A DNA stretch of 64,000 nt from Actinomadura spongiicola (GTDB lineage Bacteria > Actinomycetota > Actinomycetes > Streptosporangiales > Streptosporangiaceae), in assembly GCF_003432485.1 (NCBI RefSeq), contig NZ_QVNQ01000003.1, positions 682,001 to 746,000 of the forward strand. Reading direction: 5' to 3'. The translations under genes were made by a program, and so were the position numbers. The notes under the pieces are model-generated. The model saw nothing but the letters and a program-made list of their open reading frames with translations, ran no database searches and was not told where the DNA came from. Positions 1 through 8,331 of this stretch are shown one piece after another (positions within the stretch are counted from its first letter, which is position 1; each line of letters begins with the position of its first letter).

Positions 1-27
1 GGTGACGTCCGACGGGATTGACGTTCG

Positions 28-2163
28 TCAAGCGCGCAGGCTTTCGCGGGTCGCCTCGGCGGTGGGAGTCCGGCGGGACGGCAGAATGCGTGCCAGGGGG
101 CGCGGAAGCCACCAGTTCGCCTCGCCGAACAGTTCCATCAGCGCCGGGACGAGCACCAGCCGCACGATCGTCGCGTCGATCAGGATCGCGACGCCCATGC
201 CGAGTCCCATCTGCTTCACGGCGACGTCCGCGCCGAGCAGCACCGACAGGAACACCATCACCATGATGGCCGCGGCGGCGGTGATGACACGGGCGGTGCG
301 GGACAGGCCGAGCGCGACGGCCTCCCGCGTGGGCACCCCCGTCTCGTAGTTCTCCCGGATGCGGGACACGAGGAACACCTCGTAGTCCATCGAGAGCCCG
401 AACAGGATCGGGAACATCATCAACGGCACCCAGGTCGTCACCGGCATGTCGGTGGGGAACCCGAGCAGGTTGCCCGCCCAGCCCCACTGGACCACCGCGG
501 TCAGCACCCCGTACGCGGCGGCGATCGACAGCAGGTTCATCACCGCGGCCTGCAGCGCCACCGTCACCGACCGGACGAGCGCGACCAGCAACAGCAGCGA
601 CAGGCCGACGACGACGGCGATCAGCCATGGCAGGCGGGTGCTCACCTCGTCGGCGAAGTCGATCGAGGCCGCGTTCTGCCCGCCGACATAGGTCTGCGCG
701 CCGGTGCCGTCCATGACGCGGGGAATGACGTCGTCCCGCAGTGTGTGGACGAGCTCCGGCGTCGCCTCGTCCTGCGCGCCGGTCGTCGGGAACGCGACGA
801 GGATGGACGCGGCGCCGTCCCCGCTGGTGCGCGGAGGCTGGACGGCGGCGACCCCGGGTGTGTCGCGGACGGACGCGGCGAGTCGCCCCTGGTCCGCGCC
901 GGTCCCGCCCTCGGTGACGAGGATCAGCGGCGCGGCCGTGCCGGGGCCGAACCCCTCCGCCATGATCTGGCTCGCGCGGTATCCGCTGTGGTCGTGCGGC
1001 TGGGTGCTGGAGTCGGGCAGGCTCAGCCGCATCGACAGCGCGGGCACGGCCAGTACCAGCAGGACGACGACCGCCGCCAGCCCCGCGACGATCGGGTGCG
1101 CCTGGACGACCCGCGCCCACCGTTCGGCGAGGGGACGACCGCGTGTCCGGCCGAACCCGGGAACGCGGAGCCGGTCGATGGAGCGTCCGGCGAAGCCGAG
1201 GAGCGCGGGCAGCAGCGTCACCGCGCCGAGCATGGTCATCAACACGGTGACGGCGGCCGCGACCGCGACGGCGTTGAGGAGGCTCTGCTGCATGACGAAC
1301 AGGCCCATCAACGCGATGACCACGGTCGTACCGGCGAACAGCACGGCGCGTCCGGCGGTGGCGACGGCCGTGACGGTCGCCTCCTCTGGATCGTTCCCGT
1401 CGTGCAGTTCCTCACGGAAGCGGGTCACGATGAACAGCGCGTAGTCGATGCCGACGCCGAGCCCGATGAGCGCGGCGACGATCGGGCTGAACGACGGCGC
1501 GGGCAGCGGATGCCCGAGCAGCATGATCAGCGCGAGCCCGGATCCGATGCCGAACAGCGCGGTTAGGATGGGCAGCCCCATCGCCAGCACCGACCCGAAC
1601 GCGACCAGGAGGATGACGATGGCGGCGAGCACGCCGATGGCCTCGGACGGCCCTCCCCCGGGTGTCTCGGCGGCGTCCACGGCCGTGCCGCCGAGTTGGA
1701 TCTCCACGGGTCCGGTGTCGGAGCGGACGTCGTCCAACAGGGCGTTCACGTCCTCCTTGGACATGTCCTCGGACGGAACATCCAGGTTGCCGGTGGCGAA
1801 CGCCGTCTTCCCGTCCGGTGAGATCTGCCCCGGTATCTCGTAGGGCGAGGACACCGACGCCACATGCGGCGTATCGGCGAACCGTTCGATCGTCCGCTCC
1901 ACCCGGGGCCTGACCTCCGCGCTCCGGACGCCGGCGTCGGCCTGGACCGCCAGTGTGATCGAGTCACCGCTCTGGTCCGCGAAGTGCTCTTCCAGCAGGT
2001 CGGTGGCCTTCGCCGACCCCGAGTCCCCGCCGGAGAAGTCGTTCAGCGGCTCGGCGGCGAAACCGAAGCCGAGCACCATCACCGCGACCGTCCCGGCGAT
2101 CCACGCCGCGACCGTCAGGCGCCGCCTCCGGTAACAAAACCGAGCAAGCAGGGGCAACCTCAT
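28..2163 (-). CDS. MMPL/RND family membrane transporter
   Basis: A 711-residue MMPL-type exporter, expected to move lipids, peptides or drugs across the cytoplasmic membrane at the expense of the proton gradient. The family's two-fold layout is visible: an N-terminal helix near residues 15-35, a large outer loop, a block of helices containing GVGIDYALFIVTRFR, a second outer loop and a second block containing SMDYEVFLVSRIRE. The two Asp-Tyr motifs correspond to the proton-relay helices of the family. I start at the ATG at 2163 (MRLPLLARF), with AAGGTGG just upstream, and not 33 codons earlier. No regulator lies directly beside it on the right; its left neighbour is outside the window, so the substrate cannot be guessed. 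Confidence 0.93.
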   Translation of the reverse strand: MRLPLLARFCYRRRRLTVAAWIAGTVAVMVLGFGFAAEPLNDFSGGDSGSAKATDLLEEHFADQSGDSITLAVQADAGVRSAEVRPRVERTIERFADTPHVASVSSPYEIPGQISPDGKTAFATGNLDVPSEDMSKEDVNALLDDVRSDTGPVEIQLGGTAVDAAETPGGGPSEAIGVLAAIVILLVAFGSVLAMGLPILTALFGIGSGLALIMLLGHPLPAPSFSPIVAALIGLGVGIDYALFIVTRFREELHDGNDPEEATVTAVATAGRAVLFAGTTVVIALMGLFVMQQSLLNAVAVAAAVTVLMTMLGAVTLLPALLGFAGRSIDRLRVPGFGRTRGRPLAERWARVVQAHPIVAGLAAVVVLLVLAVPALSMRLSLPDSSTQPHDHSGYRASQIMAEGFGPGTAAPLILVTEGGTGADQGRLAASVRDTPGVAAVQPPRTSGDGAASILVAFPTTGAQDEATPELVHTLRDDVIPRVMDGTGAQTYVGGQNAASIDFADEVSTRLPWLIAVVVGLSLLLLVALVRSVTVALQAAVMNLLSIAAAYGVLTAVVQWGWAGNLLGFPTDMPVTTWVPLMMFPILFGLSMDYEVFLVSRIRENYETGVPTREAVALGLSRTARVITAAAAIMVMVFLSVLLGADVAVKQMGLGMGVAILIDATIVRLVLVPALMELFGEANWWLPRPLARILPSRRTPTAEATRESLRA

Positions 2164-2360
2164 GGGAACCACCTTCGTTGTATAAGTTGCCCCTGACGAG
2201 ATGACGTCCGGGCACGGGAACGCGTCGGCGGTTCCAGCGTGGTCGGTGTACGGGGCTCGCACATCGAACGCACGGTGTCATCCGGCGAACCGGATACATC
2301 CGTTGGAGTACATCCGGCGCGGTATCCCACTGTGCGAGTCCCGTACCCCCCATAGTGTGC

Positions 2361-2371
2361 TTAGTCACTAA
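2361..2371. promoter_or_regulatory. perfect palindrome TTAGTCACTAA, possible operator
   Basis: TTAGT and ACTAA flank a single central base, about 200 bp upstream of the MMPL start. TTAGTnACTAA-type sites are common operators of TetR and MarR regulators, which often control MMPL exporters. That this site works so is inference. The 419-bp gap 2164-2582 holds this site, the repeat at 2467-2578 and no recognisable gene. Confidence 0.35.
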
Positions 2372-2466
2372 TGCCGAGTAGGGGTGACGCCTTGGTCCGT
2401 GGGGACGCTGTTACTGGAACCGTCGATGAGCCGCGTGTGGTTCGTCGACAGAGTGGTGTTGGGCGG

Positions 2467-2578
2467 GGGCTGGAGGACGCTAGGCCGCGCGAAGCTCGTC
2501 CAGTGAACGGTGGCGGGTCAGGGCTGGAGCACGCCGCGCCGAGCGAAGCTCGACCGATCGGCGGCGGGCGGGGGATCA
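2467..2578. repeat. imperfect tandem duplication, about 54 bp per unit
   Basis: Copy 1 (2467-2520) and copy 2 (2521-2578) both begin GGGCTGGAG, carry a central GCGAAGCTCG and end in a GGCGG...TCA segment. The GAGCGAAG core recurs in the intergenic DNA at 30652-30661 and 30723-30732, so this looks like a dispersed non-coding element that has duplicated locally. Confidence 0.6.
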
Positions 2579-2582
2579 GGAC

Positions 2583-2813
2583 ATGACCACCCAGCGGGGC
2601 GCCGCCGGTCGTGACGAGCCCACACCCGCCGCCCTGCGGGCCGCCACCGCACGGGGCCTGCAGGAGCAGTTCCCCGGGGTGCGCGTCTGGTTCGGCGAGG
2701 CGACCGGGTCCTGGTGGGCCATGGTGCCGATGCGCACCGGCCCCCGACTGGTGGAGGCGCCGACGCCGCAGGAGCTCCGCGAGGAGCTCATGAGCCTGCG
2801 GAGCCGGGGATGA
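2583..2813 (+). CDS. small conserved protein with FPG..WFG..TG.WWA motif
   Basis: A 76-residue protein of unknown function. Its middle reads FPGVRVWFGEATGSWWAM, followed by LVEAPTPQEL. The same framework (FPG, WFG, TG.WWA, EA.TPQ.L) occurs in the product of 34208-34573, so the window holds two paralogues. It has no signal peptide or membrane helix and is probably a small cytosolic fold. The ATG at 2583 is the first in-frame start. The last 26 bp overlap the end of the convergent response regulator gene. No function is assigned. Confidence 0.75.
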   Translation: MTTQRGAAGRDEPTPAALRAATARGLQEQFPGVRVWFGEATGSWWAMVPMRTGPRLVEAPTPQELREELMSLRSRG

Positions 2814-3465
2814 CGAGCCCCGACTCGTAGGCGAGCATCACGACCTGCGCCCGGTCCCGCGCGCCGAGCTTGCCCATGGCGCGGCTGACGTGCGTCTTCA
2901 CCGTGAGCGGGCTGAGCAGCAGCCGGTCCGCGATCTCATCGTTGGACAGGCCCCGTCCGACCAGCCGAACGACCTCACGTTCCCGCTCGGTCAGCGCGCC
3001 GAGCGTCACCGACGACCGGGCGGGTTCGGGCCGCCGTGAGACGAACCCCTCGATGACGGCCCGGGTGACGGCGGGCGCGAGCAGCGACTCGCCGCCCGCG
3101 ACGACCCGCACGGCGCGCAGCAGATCGTCCGGCTCGATGTCCTTGACCAGGAACCCGGACGCACCGGCCCGCAACGCCAGGTAGACGTAGTCGTCGTCGG
3201 CGTAGGTCGTGAGCATCACGACCCGCACGTCCTTCAGATCAGGGTCGGACACGATCCGGCGGGTGGCGGCGAGCCCGTCGAGCTCGGGCATCCGCATGTC
3301 CATGAGGACGACGTCCGGACGCAGCACGCGGGCCAGTTCGATCGCCGTACCGCCGTGCGCGGCCTCCCCGACCACCTCGATGTCGTCGCCGTGGGCCAGC
3401 AGCGACCGGAAGCCGGCGCGGACCAACGACTGGTCGTCGGCGAGCAGGACGCGAATCACGCTCAT
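2788..3465 (-). CDS. NarL/FixJ-type response regulator
   Basis: A 225-residue two-component response regulator. The N-terminal receiver domain has the acidic pair in LLADDQ, the phospho-acceptor Asp near residue 56 in VVLMDMRMP, the Thr switch in VMLTTYADD and the Lys in FLVKDIEP. The C-terminal LuxR-type HTH contains LTEREREVVRLVGRG and LSPLTVKTH. It should bind DNA as a dimer once phosphorylated. These regulators are normally encoded next to a HisKA_3 sensor kinase, but the next gene upstream (3484-3783) is a Dabb protein, so the kinase must lie elsewhere or be lost. Confidence 0.93.
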   Translation of the reverse strand: MSVIRVLLADDQSLVRAGFRSLLAHGDDIEVVGEAAHGGTAIELARVLRPDVVLMDMRMPELDGLAATRRIVSDPDLKDVRVVMLTTYADDDYVYLALRAGASGFLVKDIEPDDLLRAVRVVAGGESLLAPAVTRAVIEGFVSRRPEPARSSVTLGALTEREREVVRLVGRGLSNDEIADRLLLSPLTVKTHVSRAMGKLGARDRAQVVMLAYESGLVIPGSAGS

Positions 3466-3483
3466 TCCGCAAAGGTCACGACG

Positions 3484-3783
3484 TCACGTCTCGTACTGGA
3501 TGGACGCGCGCTCGGCCGTGATCGGCGTGATGTACTTCTCGACCACCGCCCGGTGGGCGGGGTGGTCGCGATAGGCCAGGTAGGCTTCCCGGTCGGCGAA
3601 GTCCGCGACCACCGCGAAGTCGTAGGCGGCGGGGTTCACCCCGGCGTCGGAGCCGAGACTGTACTCCCGGATCTCCGGGATCACGGCGGGCAGCTCCCCC
3701 AGCCGCGCCGCGACCTCGTCCTGCTGGCCGGTCGTCGTCCCCTCGGCCCACTTGAACATCACCACGTGCCGGAAACCGTTCAT
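3484..3783 (-). CDS. Dabb family (stress-responsive A/B barrel) protein
   Basis: A 99-residue single-domain protein of the dimeric alpha+beta barrel family. Typical features are the N-terminal strand FRHVVMFKW, the central YDFAVVADFADREAYLAYRDHPAH and a C-terminal VVEKYITPI segment. Members include stress-induced proteins and a few cyclases; the substrate cannot be read from the sequence. It ends 18 bp upstream of the response regulator gene on the same strand, so the two may be co-transcribed. Confidence 0.88.
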   Translation of the reverse strand: MNGFRHVVMFKWAEGTTTGQQDEVAARLGELPAVIPEIREYSLGSDAGVNPAAYDFAVVADFADREAYLAYRDHPAHRAVVEKYITPITAERASIQYET

Positions 3784-3799
3784 GGCGGCACGCTACAGC

Positions 3800-4255
3800 T
3801 CAAACGACCCCGAGTTCCGCCGCCGTGACCGCGCCGAGTTCCCAACACGCCTCCAGATCGGATTTCGACGGCTCGCCCATGACGGTCACGGGCGGCTGGA
3901 CGGCCTTCCACCTCAACCCCGTGGTGATGGACTCCAGGGCCCGCAGCGCGCCCGTCGCGTCGTTGTTGCCGTGCAGAAACGCCCCGAACGGGCGGCGGAC
4001 GGTCGCGTCCAGGCACGGATAGTAGACCTGGTCGAAGAAATGCTTGAGCGCTCCGGAGAGGTAGCCGAGGTTGACGGGCGAGCCGAGAAGGTAGCCGTCG
4101 GCCTCCAGAACGTCCACGGCGGTGGCCGCCAGCGCCGGACGGGCCACCACCTCCACACCTTCGATCTCGTCGGTGGACGCACCCGCGCGCACCGCCTCAA
4201 GCATCGCCTGGACGGACGGCGACGGCGTGTGGTGAACGATCAGCAACCGCTTCAT
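3800..4255 (-). CDS. flavodoxin / NADPH-dependent FMN reductase-like protein
   Basis: A 151-residue flavodoxin-fold protein. The N-terminus MKRLLIVHHTPSPSVQAML matches the strand and phosphate-binding loop that hold FMN, and DGYLLGSPVNLGYLSGALKHF matches the second flavin loop of NAD(P)H:quinone oxidoreductases. An electron-transfer or quinone-reducing role is likely. I start at the ATG at 4255; a start seven codons earlier would add MRVRVGV, which does not fit the fold. It lies 16 bp upstream of the Dabb gene on the same strand. Confidence 0.85.
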   Translation of the reverse strand: MKRLLIVHHTPSPSVQAMLEAVRAGASTDEIEGVEVVARPALAATAVDVLEADGYLLGSPVNLGYLSGALKHFFDQVYYPCLDATVRRPFGAFLHGNNDATGALRALESITTGLRWKAVQPPVTVMGEPSKSDLEACWELGAVTAAELGVV

Positions 4256-4454
4256 CACCCCGACCCTAACCCGCACACCTCTGACCGCGGCTCAAGACCC
4301 TGTTCACGCGACTCCGTAGCGGTCACCCCGCTCCCCACTCTCAGACTCGGCGAATTCGAATGCCGGCGTTCAATCCCTCAATGACCAAAGCCACCATCTG
4401 AGAATCGCCAATAAGAACCGACCTCAAATAAAGCGCACAGGTAGGGTGCGGCTC

Positions 4455-5135
4455 ATGAAGGTGCGTGATCTGCACGAGTGGCCGTCCACCCCCGAGGAGG
4501 CCGAGGCGATTCAGGACCGGCTGCGACCACTTCTGCACCTGGACGTCCCCGGCCCGACGACACCACGAACCGTCGCGGGCCTGGACGTCTCCTACGCCGG
4601 CGACGGCACCGGCGCGCGCCTGGCCGCGGCAGTGGTCGTCCTGGACGCGACGACCCTTGAAGTGATCGAGGAATCAGTGGCCACAGGCACGGCGACATTC
4701 CCCTATCTCCCGGGCCTGTTCGCTTTCCGGGAGTTGCCCACCCTCCTAGCCGCACTCAACGACCTCACGACCACACCCGACCTACTCGTCTGCGACGGCT
4801 TCGGCGTGGCACACCCCCGCCGGTTCGGGCTGGCGTGCCACCTGGGCGTCCTCACCGACCTGCCGACCATCGGCGTGGGCAAGACGGCGTTCATCGGCAC
4901 CCACACCGACCCCGGCCCCCGCCGCGGCGACACAAGCCCCCTCCTCGACGAGGACGAGACCATCGGCCGGGTACTCAGAACCCAGCACAATGTGAGACCA
5001 GTCTTCGTGTCCGTCGGCCATCGCACCGACCTCGACACCGCGTGCCGGAACGTCCTCGACCTGACGCCCCGCTACCGTCTCCCGGAAACGACGCGCAGGG
5101 CCGACCGCCTGTCCCGTGATGCGCTCGCCGGGTAG
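4455..5135 (+). CDS. nfi: endonuclease V (deoxyinosine 3'-endonuclease)
   Basis: Endonuclease V nicks DNA one base 3' of deoxyinosine and so starts repair of deaminated adenine. The family's motif series is complete: AGLDVSY with the first metal-binding Asp, FPYLPGLFAFRELP with the damage-recognition PYxP wedge and catalytic Glu, DGFGVAHPRRFGLACHLGV with the metal-binding Asp, TIGVGKTAFIG, and PVFVSVGHRTDL. The size (226 residues) is normal. I choose the ATG at 4455, with GGTAGGG eight bases upstream, over the GTG three codons earlier. Gene and TetR neighbour run in the same direction; a functional link is not evident. Confidence 0.95.
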   Translation: MKVRDLHEWPSTPEEAEAIQDRLRPLLHLDVPGPTTPRTVAGLDVSYAGDGTGARLAAAVVVLDATTLEVIEESVATGTATFPYLPGLFAFRELPTLLAALNDLTTTPDLLVCDGFGVAHPRRFGLACHLGVLTDLPTIGVGKTAFIGTHTDPGPRRGDTSPLLDEDETIGRVLRTQHNVRPVFVSVGHRTDLDTACRNVLDLTPRYRLPETTRRADRLSRDALAG

Positions 5136-5217
5136 CGCGTCCTTCCCGAAGATGGCACCCTCGTCCAGAAGCAGACGGAGACACCCAGGTCATCCGCGAC
5201 GCCGCTGGACGGTGCCC

Positions 5218-5814
5218 ATGGACACCCGGCCGATGCGGGCCGACGCCCGCCGCAACTATGAACGCCTGATCACGACGGCCCGCACCGCCTTCATGGAGCA
5301 CGGCACGGGCGCGTCCCTCGACGACATCGCCAAACGCGCGGGCGTCGGCTCGGGGACGCTGTACCGCCATTTCCCCACCCGGGACGCGCTGCTCCACGCC
5401 GTCCTCCGCGACCGGATCGAAGGCCTCCTCGCCCACGCGGACGAACTGCTGTCCGAGCCCGCACCGGACCCCGACACCGAGGCGCTCAACGCGCAGGCGG
5501 CGCTGGACCGCTGGCTGCGCACCTACCTGACCGGCGCCGACACCCCCCGCGGCACCTCCACAGTGATCATCGAGGCGATGTCGGCGGAGTGGGCCGACAC
5601 CGGCCTCGGCGCGGCCACCGCCGCGATCTGCGACGCCCTCGGACGCCTTCTGAACCGCGCCCAGCGCGCGGGCGCCGTCCACACCGAGATAGACCCTTGC
5701 GACCTGCTCCGCCTGACCAACGCGATCGGCGCCGCCGCCGAACGCACCACCGACCCAGGCGCGTACGCCGACCGCATGCTCGCCCTACTCTTCGACGGCC
5801 TCCGCACCCGCTGA
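5218..5814 (+). CDS. TetR family transcriptional regulator
   Basis: A 198-residue TetR/AcrR-type repressor. The N-terminal HTH (about residues 12-55) contains ASLDDIAKRAGVGSGTLYRHF. The C-terminal ligand domain has LDRWLRTYLTG and a helix with LGRLLNRAQRAGAVHTEID, as in the SbtR-like subgroup. The start at 5218 (MDTRPMRADARRNYERL) is where homologues begin; longer in-frame starts add an implausible Ser/Arg-rich tail. The gene ends five bases before a strong terminator. No divergent target gene is adjacent, so its regulon is unknown. Confidence 0.92.
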   Translation: MDTRPMRADARRNYERLITTARTAFMEHGTGASLDDIAKRAGVGSGTLYRHFPTRDALLHAVLRDRIEGLLAHADELLSEPAPDPDTEALNAQAALDRWLRTYLTGADTPRGTSTVIIEAMSAEWADTGLGAATAAICDALGRLLNRAQRAGAVHTEIDPCDLLRLTNAIGAAAERTTDPGAYADRMLALLFDGLRTR

Positions 5815-5819
5815 AAGGC

Positions 5820-5870
5820 TTCTGGCCCGCACGGCCCCAGAGCGGGGTGACGGGGCCGTGCGGGCCAGAA
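5820..5870 (+). terminator. intrinsic terminator after the TetR gene
   Basis: A perfect 19-bp inverted repeat, TTCTGGCCCGCACGGCCCC (5820-5838) and its complement (5852-5870), with a 13-base loop, begins five bases after the TetR stop codon. There is no long T-tract, as is usual for actinobacterial hairpin terminators. Confidence 0.85.
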
Positions 5871-6481
5871 ACATGTCTCAATCAGGAACCTCAGTCGGAA
5901 CCTCTACCGACTTCGCTCTGCTCTCCGCCTGTGCACCTCCGGCGTGTCTCCGATGTGACACCCGTAACGCTAAGCCCCCACCACCCCCACCAGAACCCCC
6001 TTAACCCTCACTTAGGGAACCCCTGAGCCACCCTTATTCAGCGCCCGTCCGGAGCCATCCAAGGACGTCATGCGGAGGGCCGTTCACCTGGGAAAACAAT
6101 GCAGGGTGCCCAGGGAACGTTCCGGCATAGTCGACCTGAGTGGGCTAACCGGACGTATGTTTGCTCCCGGCGCTGGCTCTCTCTATCCCAGCAGGGAGAA
6201 GGCTTACCCATGGCCACAGCTACCCGCACAGGCAACGCCTGGCACGTCGCACCCCTTGACCGGGGCGTCGCCATCACGGCTCATTAATCCCGAGCTTGTC
6301 ACCCTTCGGATCGCGACCGCGCTCGTCATAGGACGGTAGCCGCTGGCTCATAACGTCCCGCATACGACGTCGTCCAACACAGCACTCTCGGCCCGATGGA
6401 GCCCCGCCAAAGGCATCGCGGCGCCCGTAGCCGCCGACGTAGCGCACGGCCGTGCCCCACGACCCCATGATCAGCGCATCG
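5871..6481. other. intergenic stretch, mostly without recognisable genes
   Basis: Between the terminator and the membrane protein gene at 6482 I see no conserved gene. G+C content falls from about 6.06 kb onward. The only translational signal I can support is the 25-codon ORF at 6210-6287. A minus-strand 77-codon ORF (6274-6507) has no recognisable features and was not accepted. Confidence 0.5.
6210..6287 (+). CDS. possible 25-residue ORF or leader peptide
   Basis: ATG at 6210 is preceded by a strong ribosome binding site, AGGGAGAAGG, with suitable spacing, and encodes 25 residues that include WHVAPLDRGVAI before a TAA. It could be a genuine micropeptide, a leader, or the surviving 5' end of a larger lost gene. 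I recognise no family. Support is the ribosome binding site alone. Confidence 0.25.
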   Translation: MATATRTGNAWHVAPLDRGVAITAH

Positions 6482-7159
6482 TTACTGCCGAGTTCTCTCA
6501 AGAACATCGTTCACTACAGCATCGGGCACTTTCGCAGTAACGGGCTTCACCTCAACTTGCCACACGAACGCACCCTTGACTCCTGAAGCGTAAAGACGAT
6601 CCTCATATGTAATGTTTTTCAGAGTGGGAACCTCACGTGAGAGTTCTACTATATTGCCGACGTCGACAACGACTAATCTCCCGTACTCCTCACCCGAAGC
6701 GACACTGGACATCTCCACCCACGAGATCGCCACAAGTATCAGATTTCGACGAGCGTCACCGATCTGAATGTAGGCCCGGGCCAAGCCTTCACATGGATTG
6801 GACAGAAAGTATTCACGCAGTTCCCCCTCGGACTTTCCTGCACAGTCGGCGTTGAATTTGATCGATGACTTCACTTCGAACTTCCCCGCCTTCAAGGCCG
6901 TCTCCGCCTCTCTGAAGCCAGCCTGCGACATTTTCGAGAGCGCGCCCCCGACGGACTGGGCACTTGAACCTTTCCCGGCCCGTGCCCGGAAAGTCACCAG
7001 GCCTGCGAAGCCGACCACTACGGCGGCGATGGCAATGATGACAATCATCGCCACACCACCACTAGGACCTGGGGCGCCAGGCCGGCCATCTGGATTTCTT
7101 CTGCGATATCCCCTTACATAACGTCCATCGCGGATATGCGGTCGCACCCAGTGTGACAT
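6482..7159 (-). CDS. membrane-anchored protein of unknown function
   Basis: A 225-residue protein with a short basic N-terminus, a single membrane helix near residues 37-57 (MIVIIAIAAVVVGFAGLV) and a soluble domain of about 160 residues. The N-terminal HIRDGRYVRGYRR resembles the VR.H.R.GR.VR.H.R tag seen at the start of many actinobacterial hypothetical proteins. The ATG at 7159 has GGAAGG upstream. G+C is clearly lower than in neighbouring genes, with runs such as TAATGTTTTT, and codon use differs accordingly, which suggests recent acquisition. Function unknown. Confidence 0.65.
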   Translation of the reverse strand: MSHWVRPHIRDGRYVRGYRRRNPDGRPGAPGPSGGVAMIVIIAIAAVVVGFAGLVTFRARAGKGSSAQSVGGALSKMSQAGFREAETALKAGKFEVKSSIKFNADCAGKSEGELREYFLSNPCEGLARAYIQIGDARRNLILVAISWVEMSSVASGEEYGRLVVVDVGNIVELSREVPTLKNITYEDRLYASGVKGAFVWQVEVKPVTAKVPDAVVNDVLERTRQ

Positions 7160-7637
7160 TCATGACCTTCCGAGGATCCACCGTCCAAGTGGAGACTGCG
7201 AATGACTCTCCGTCTCGTCTAACATGGCGTTGGAAGATCTGCCATGCCTTGAAACGTGCGAACGTCCTGACCTGTCCACAAGTGGCTACCTGCGATTGAG
7301 GCTCAGGAGCCGGAGCCCAGGGGGCCCGGGCAAAGGTGAAGGGTCCGCGCTGATCGGCGACACTTGCTGTCATTGCTCGCGCCGCTCTGACAAGGTACGC
7401 AAGATCTATAAAGCTCTAAGCGAGAGAACGGAGACACGGCTCGGTTCTTCCGGAGAGGCCCCGGCGGACCACATCCGCTCGAAGCTCTCCAGTTACGTGC
7501 TCGCCATTTCGCCGTCCTCGGACGTCCGCAGGTGCGGCACTGGCCGTGGGACACGGGCGACGCCGCAGGCGGGTGGAATGATCTTTTGATCTCGATCAGC
7601 CCGTGTGGATCGGGTTCTAGAGGACGACGTCACGCAA
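7160..7637. other. intergenic stretch, possible gene remnants
   Basis: These 478 bp contain only short overlapping ORFs on both strands with no conserved motif or good ribosome binding site. G+C stays below that of the flanks. It may be eroded coding DNA of the same island as the gene at 6482-7159, but nothing can be identified. Confidence 0.4.
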
Positions 7638-7775
7638 TCAAACGTCGCCCTCAGCGACACACGTCTCGTACGGATCTTCGAGTAGGACGCTTACGCGCAA
7701 GCCGTCACGTGCCATGTCCGCGTAGGCCAGAATGCCGATCTCATTTCGCTCGACCTGGAAAGCCGGTGCCTTCAT
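7638..7775 (-). CDS. possible 45-residue small protein
   Basis: The minus strand from ATG 7775 to TGA 7638 reads as a compact 45-residue protein with a balanced composition: FQVERNEIGILAYADMARDG and then VSVLLEDPYETCVAEGDV. The alternating hydrophobic pattern looks like real protein. The ribosome binding site (GTGAAG) is weak and there is no recognised family. It may be a small independent gene or part of a decayed one. Confidence 0.35.
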   Translation of the reverse strand: MKAPAFQVERNEIGILAYADMARDGLRVSVLLEDPYETCVAEGDV

Positions 7776-7848
7776 ATGACTTCACTATGTACCTGCGTAA
7801 TTACTTAGGGTAGTGTTGTGGTGTCGATCGGGACTCCTGGAGGTGGGT

Positions 7849-8301
7849 ATGGGTGTGGGGCGGAAGGTTGGGGTCGGGGTTGTCGGTGCCCTGGTGGTCG
7901 GGGGTCTGGTGAGTGTGGGGGGTGCTGCTGGGGCGGTGGAGGCGGGGTCGGGGGTCGTGGTGCCGCGGGGTGAGGAGGGGGCTGGGCCCGGGGCCATTCT
8001 TGTGGGGGCCGTTGGGGCCGCGCGGGCGGAAGGGCGGGTGCACCGCAGCGTTCAGCGGGCTCGGTGGTGCGATGGGACGGTCGCGGTCTCGCTTCTGTCG
8101 GTTCGGGAAGGGCCGGGGCTGGGGTATCGGAAGGTGGGGAGCGGGCTTCAGCGGGGGAAGCGCGTCAGCACCGACTGGGGTGGCATCGTCCGCAACGACG
8201 GGTACCTGTGGGTGCCGCTTCGGGGCGGGAACTGGATCGCCGACTACAAGCTCGGTGACGGCAACGGGAAGTGGTACGTGAAGTACGCCGACTGCCGGTG
8301 A
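7849..8301 (+). CDS. secreted SH3-like domain protein
   Basis: A 150-residue exported protein. The N-terminus is a signal peptide: basic GRKVG, then a Val/Gly/Ala core to about residue 33. After a low-complexity linker, residues 65-150 resemble a bacterial SH3 (SH3b) fold: VAVSLLSVREGPGLGYRKVGS, a GIVRNDGYLWVPLRG strand pair and a C-terminal WYVKYADC. Such domains bind cell-wall peptides or polymers. ATG 7849 is preceded by a strong CTGGAGGTGG site; the longer ORF starting at 7813 lacks one. Two Cys (in RWCDG and YADCR) could form a disulphide. Confidence 0.75.
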   Translation: MGVGRKVGVGVVGALVVGGLVSVGGAAGAVEAGSGVVVPRGEEGAGPGAILVGAVGAARAEGRVHRSVQRARWCDGTVAVSLLSVREGPGLGYRKVGSGLQRGKRVSTDWGGIVRNDGYLWVPLRGGNWIADYKLGDGNGKWYVKYADCR

Positions 8302-8331
8302 TCCTGGGGGCCGCTGGTAGCTTCGGGCGGT

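Noticed and set aside
6274..6507. 77-codon minus-strand ORF overlapping the end of the membrane protein gene
   Set aside because: No ribosome binding site of note, no motif, and a composition like non-coding DNA. It could only be kept with conservation evidence.
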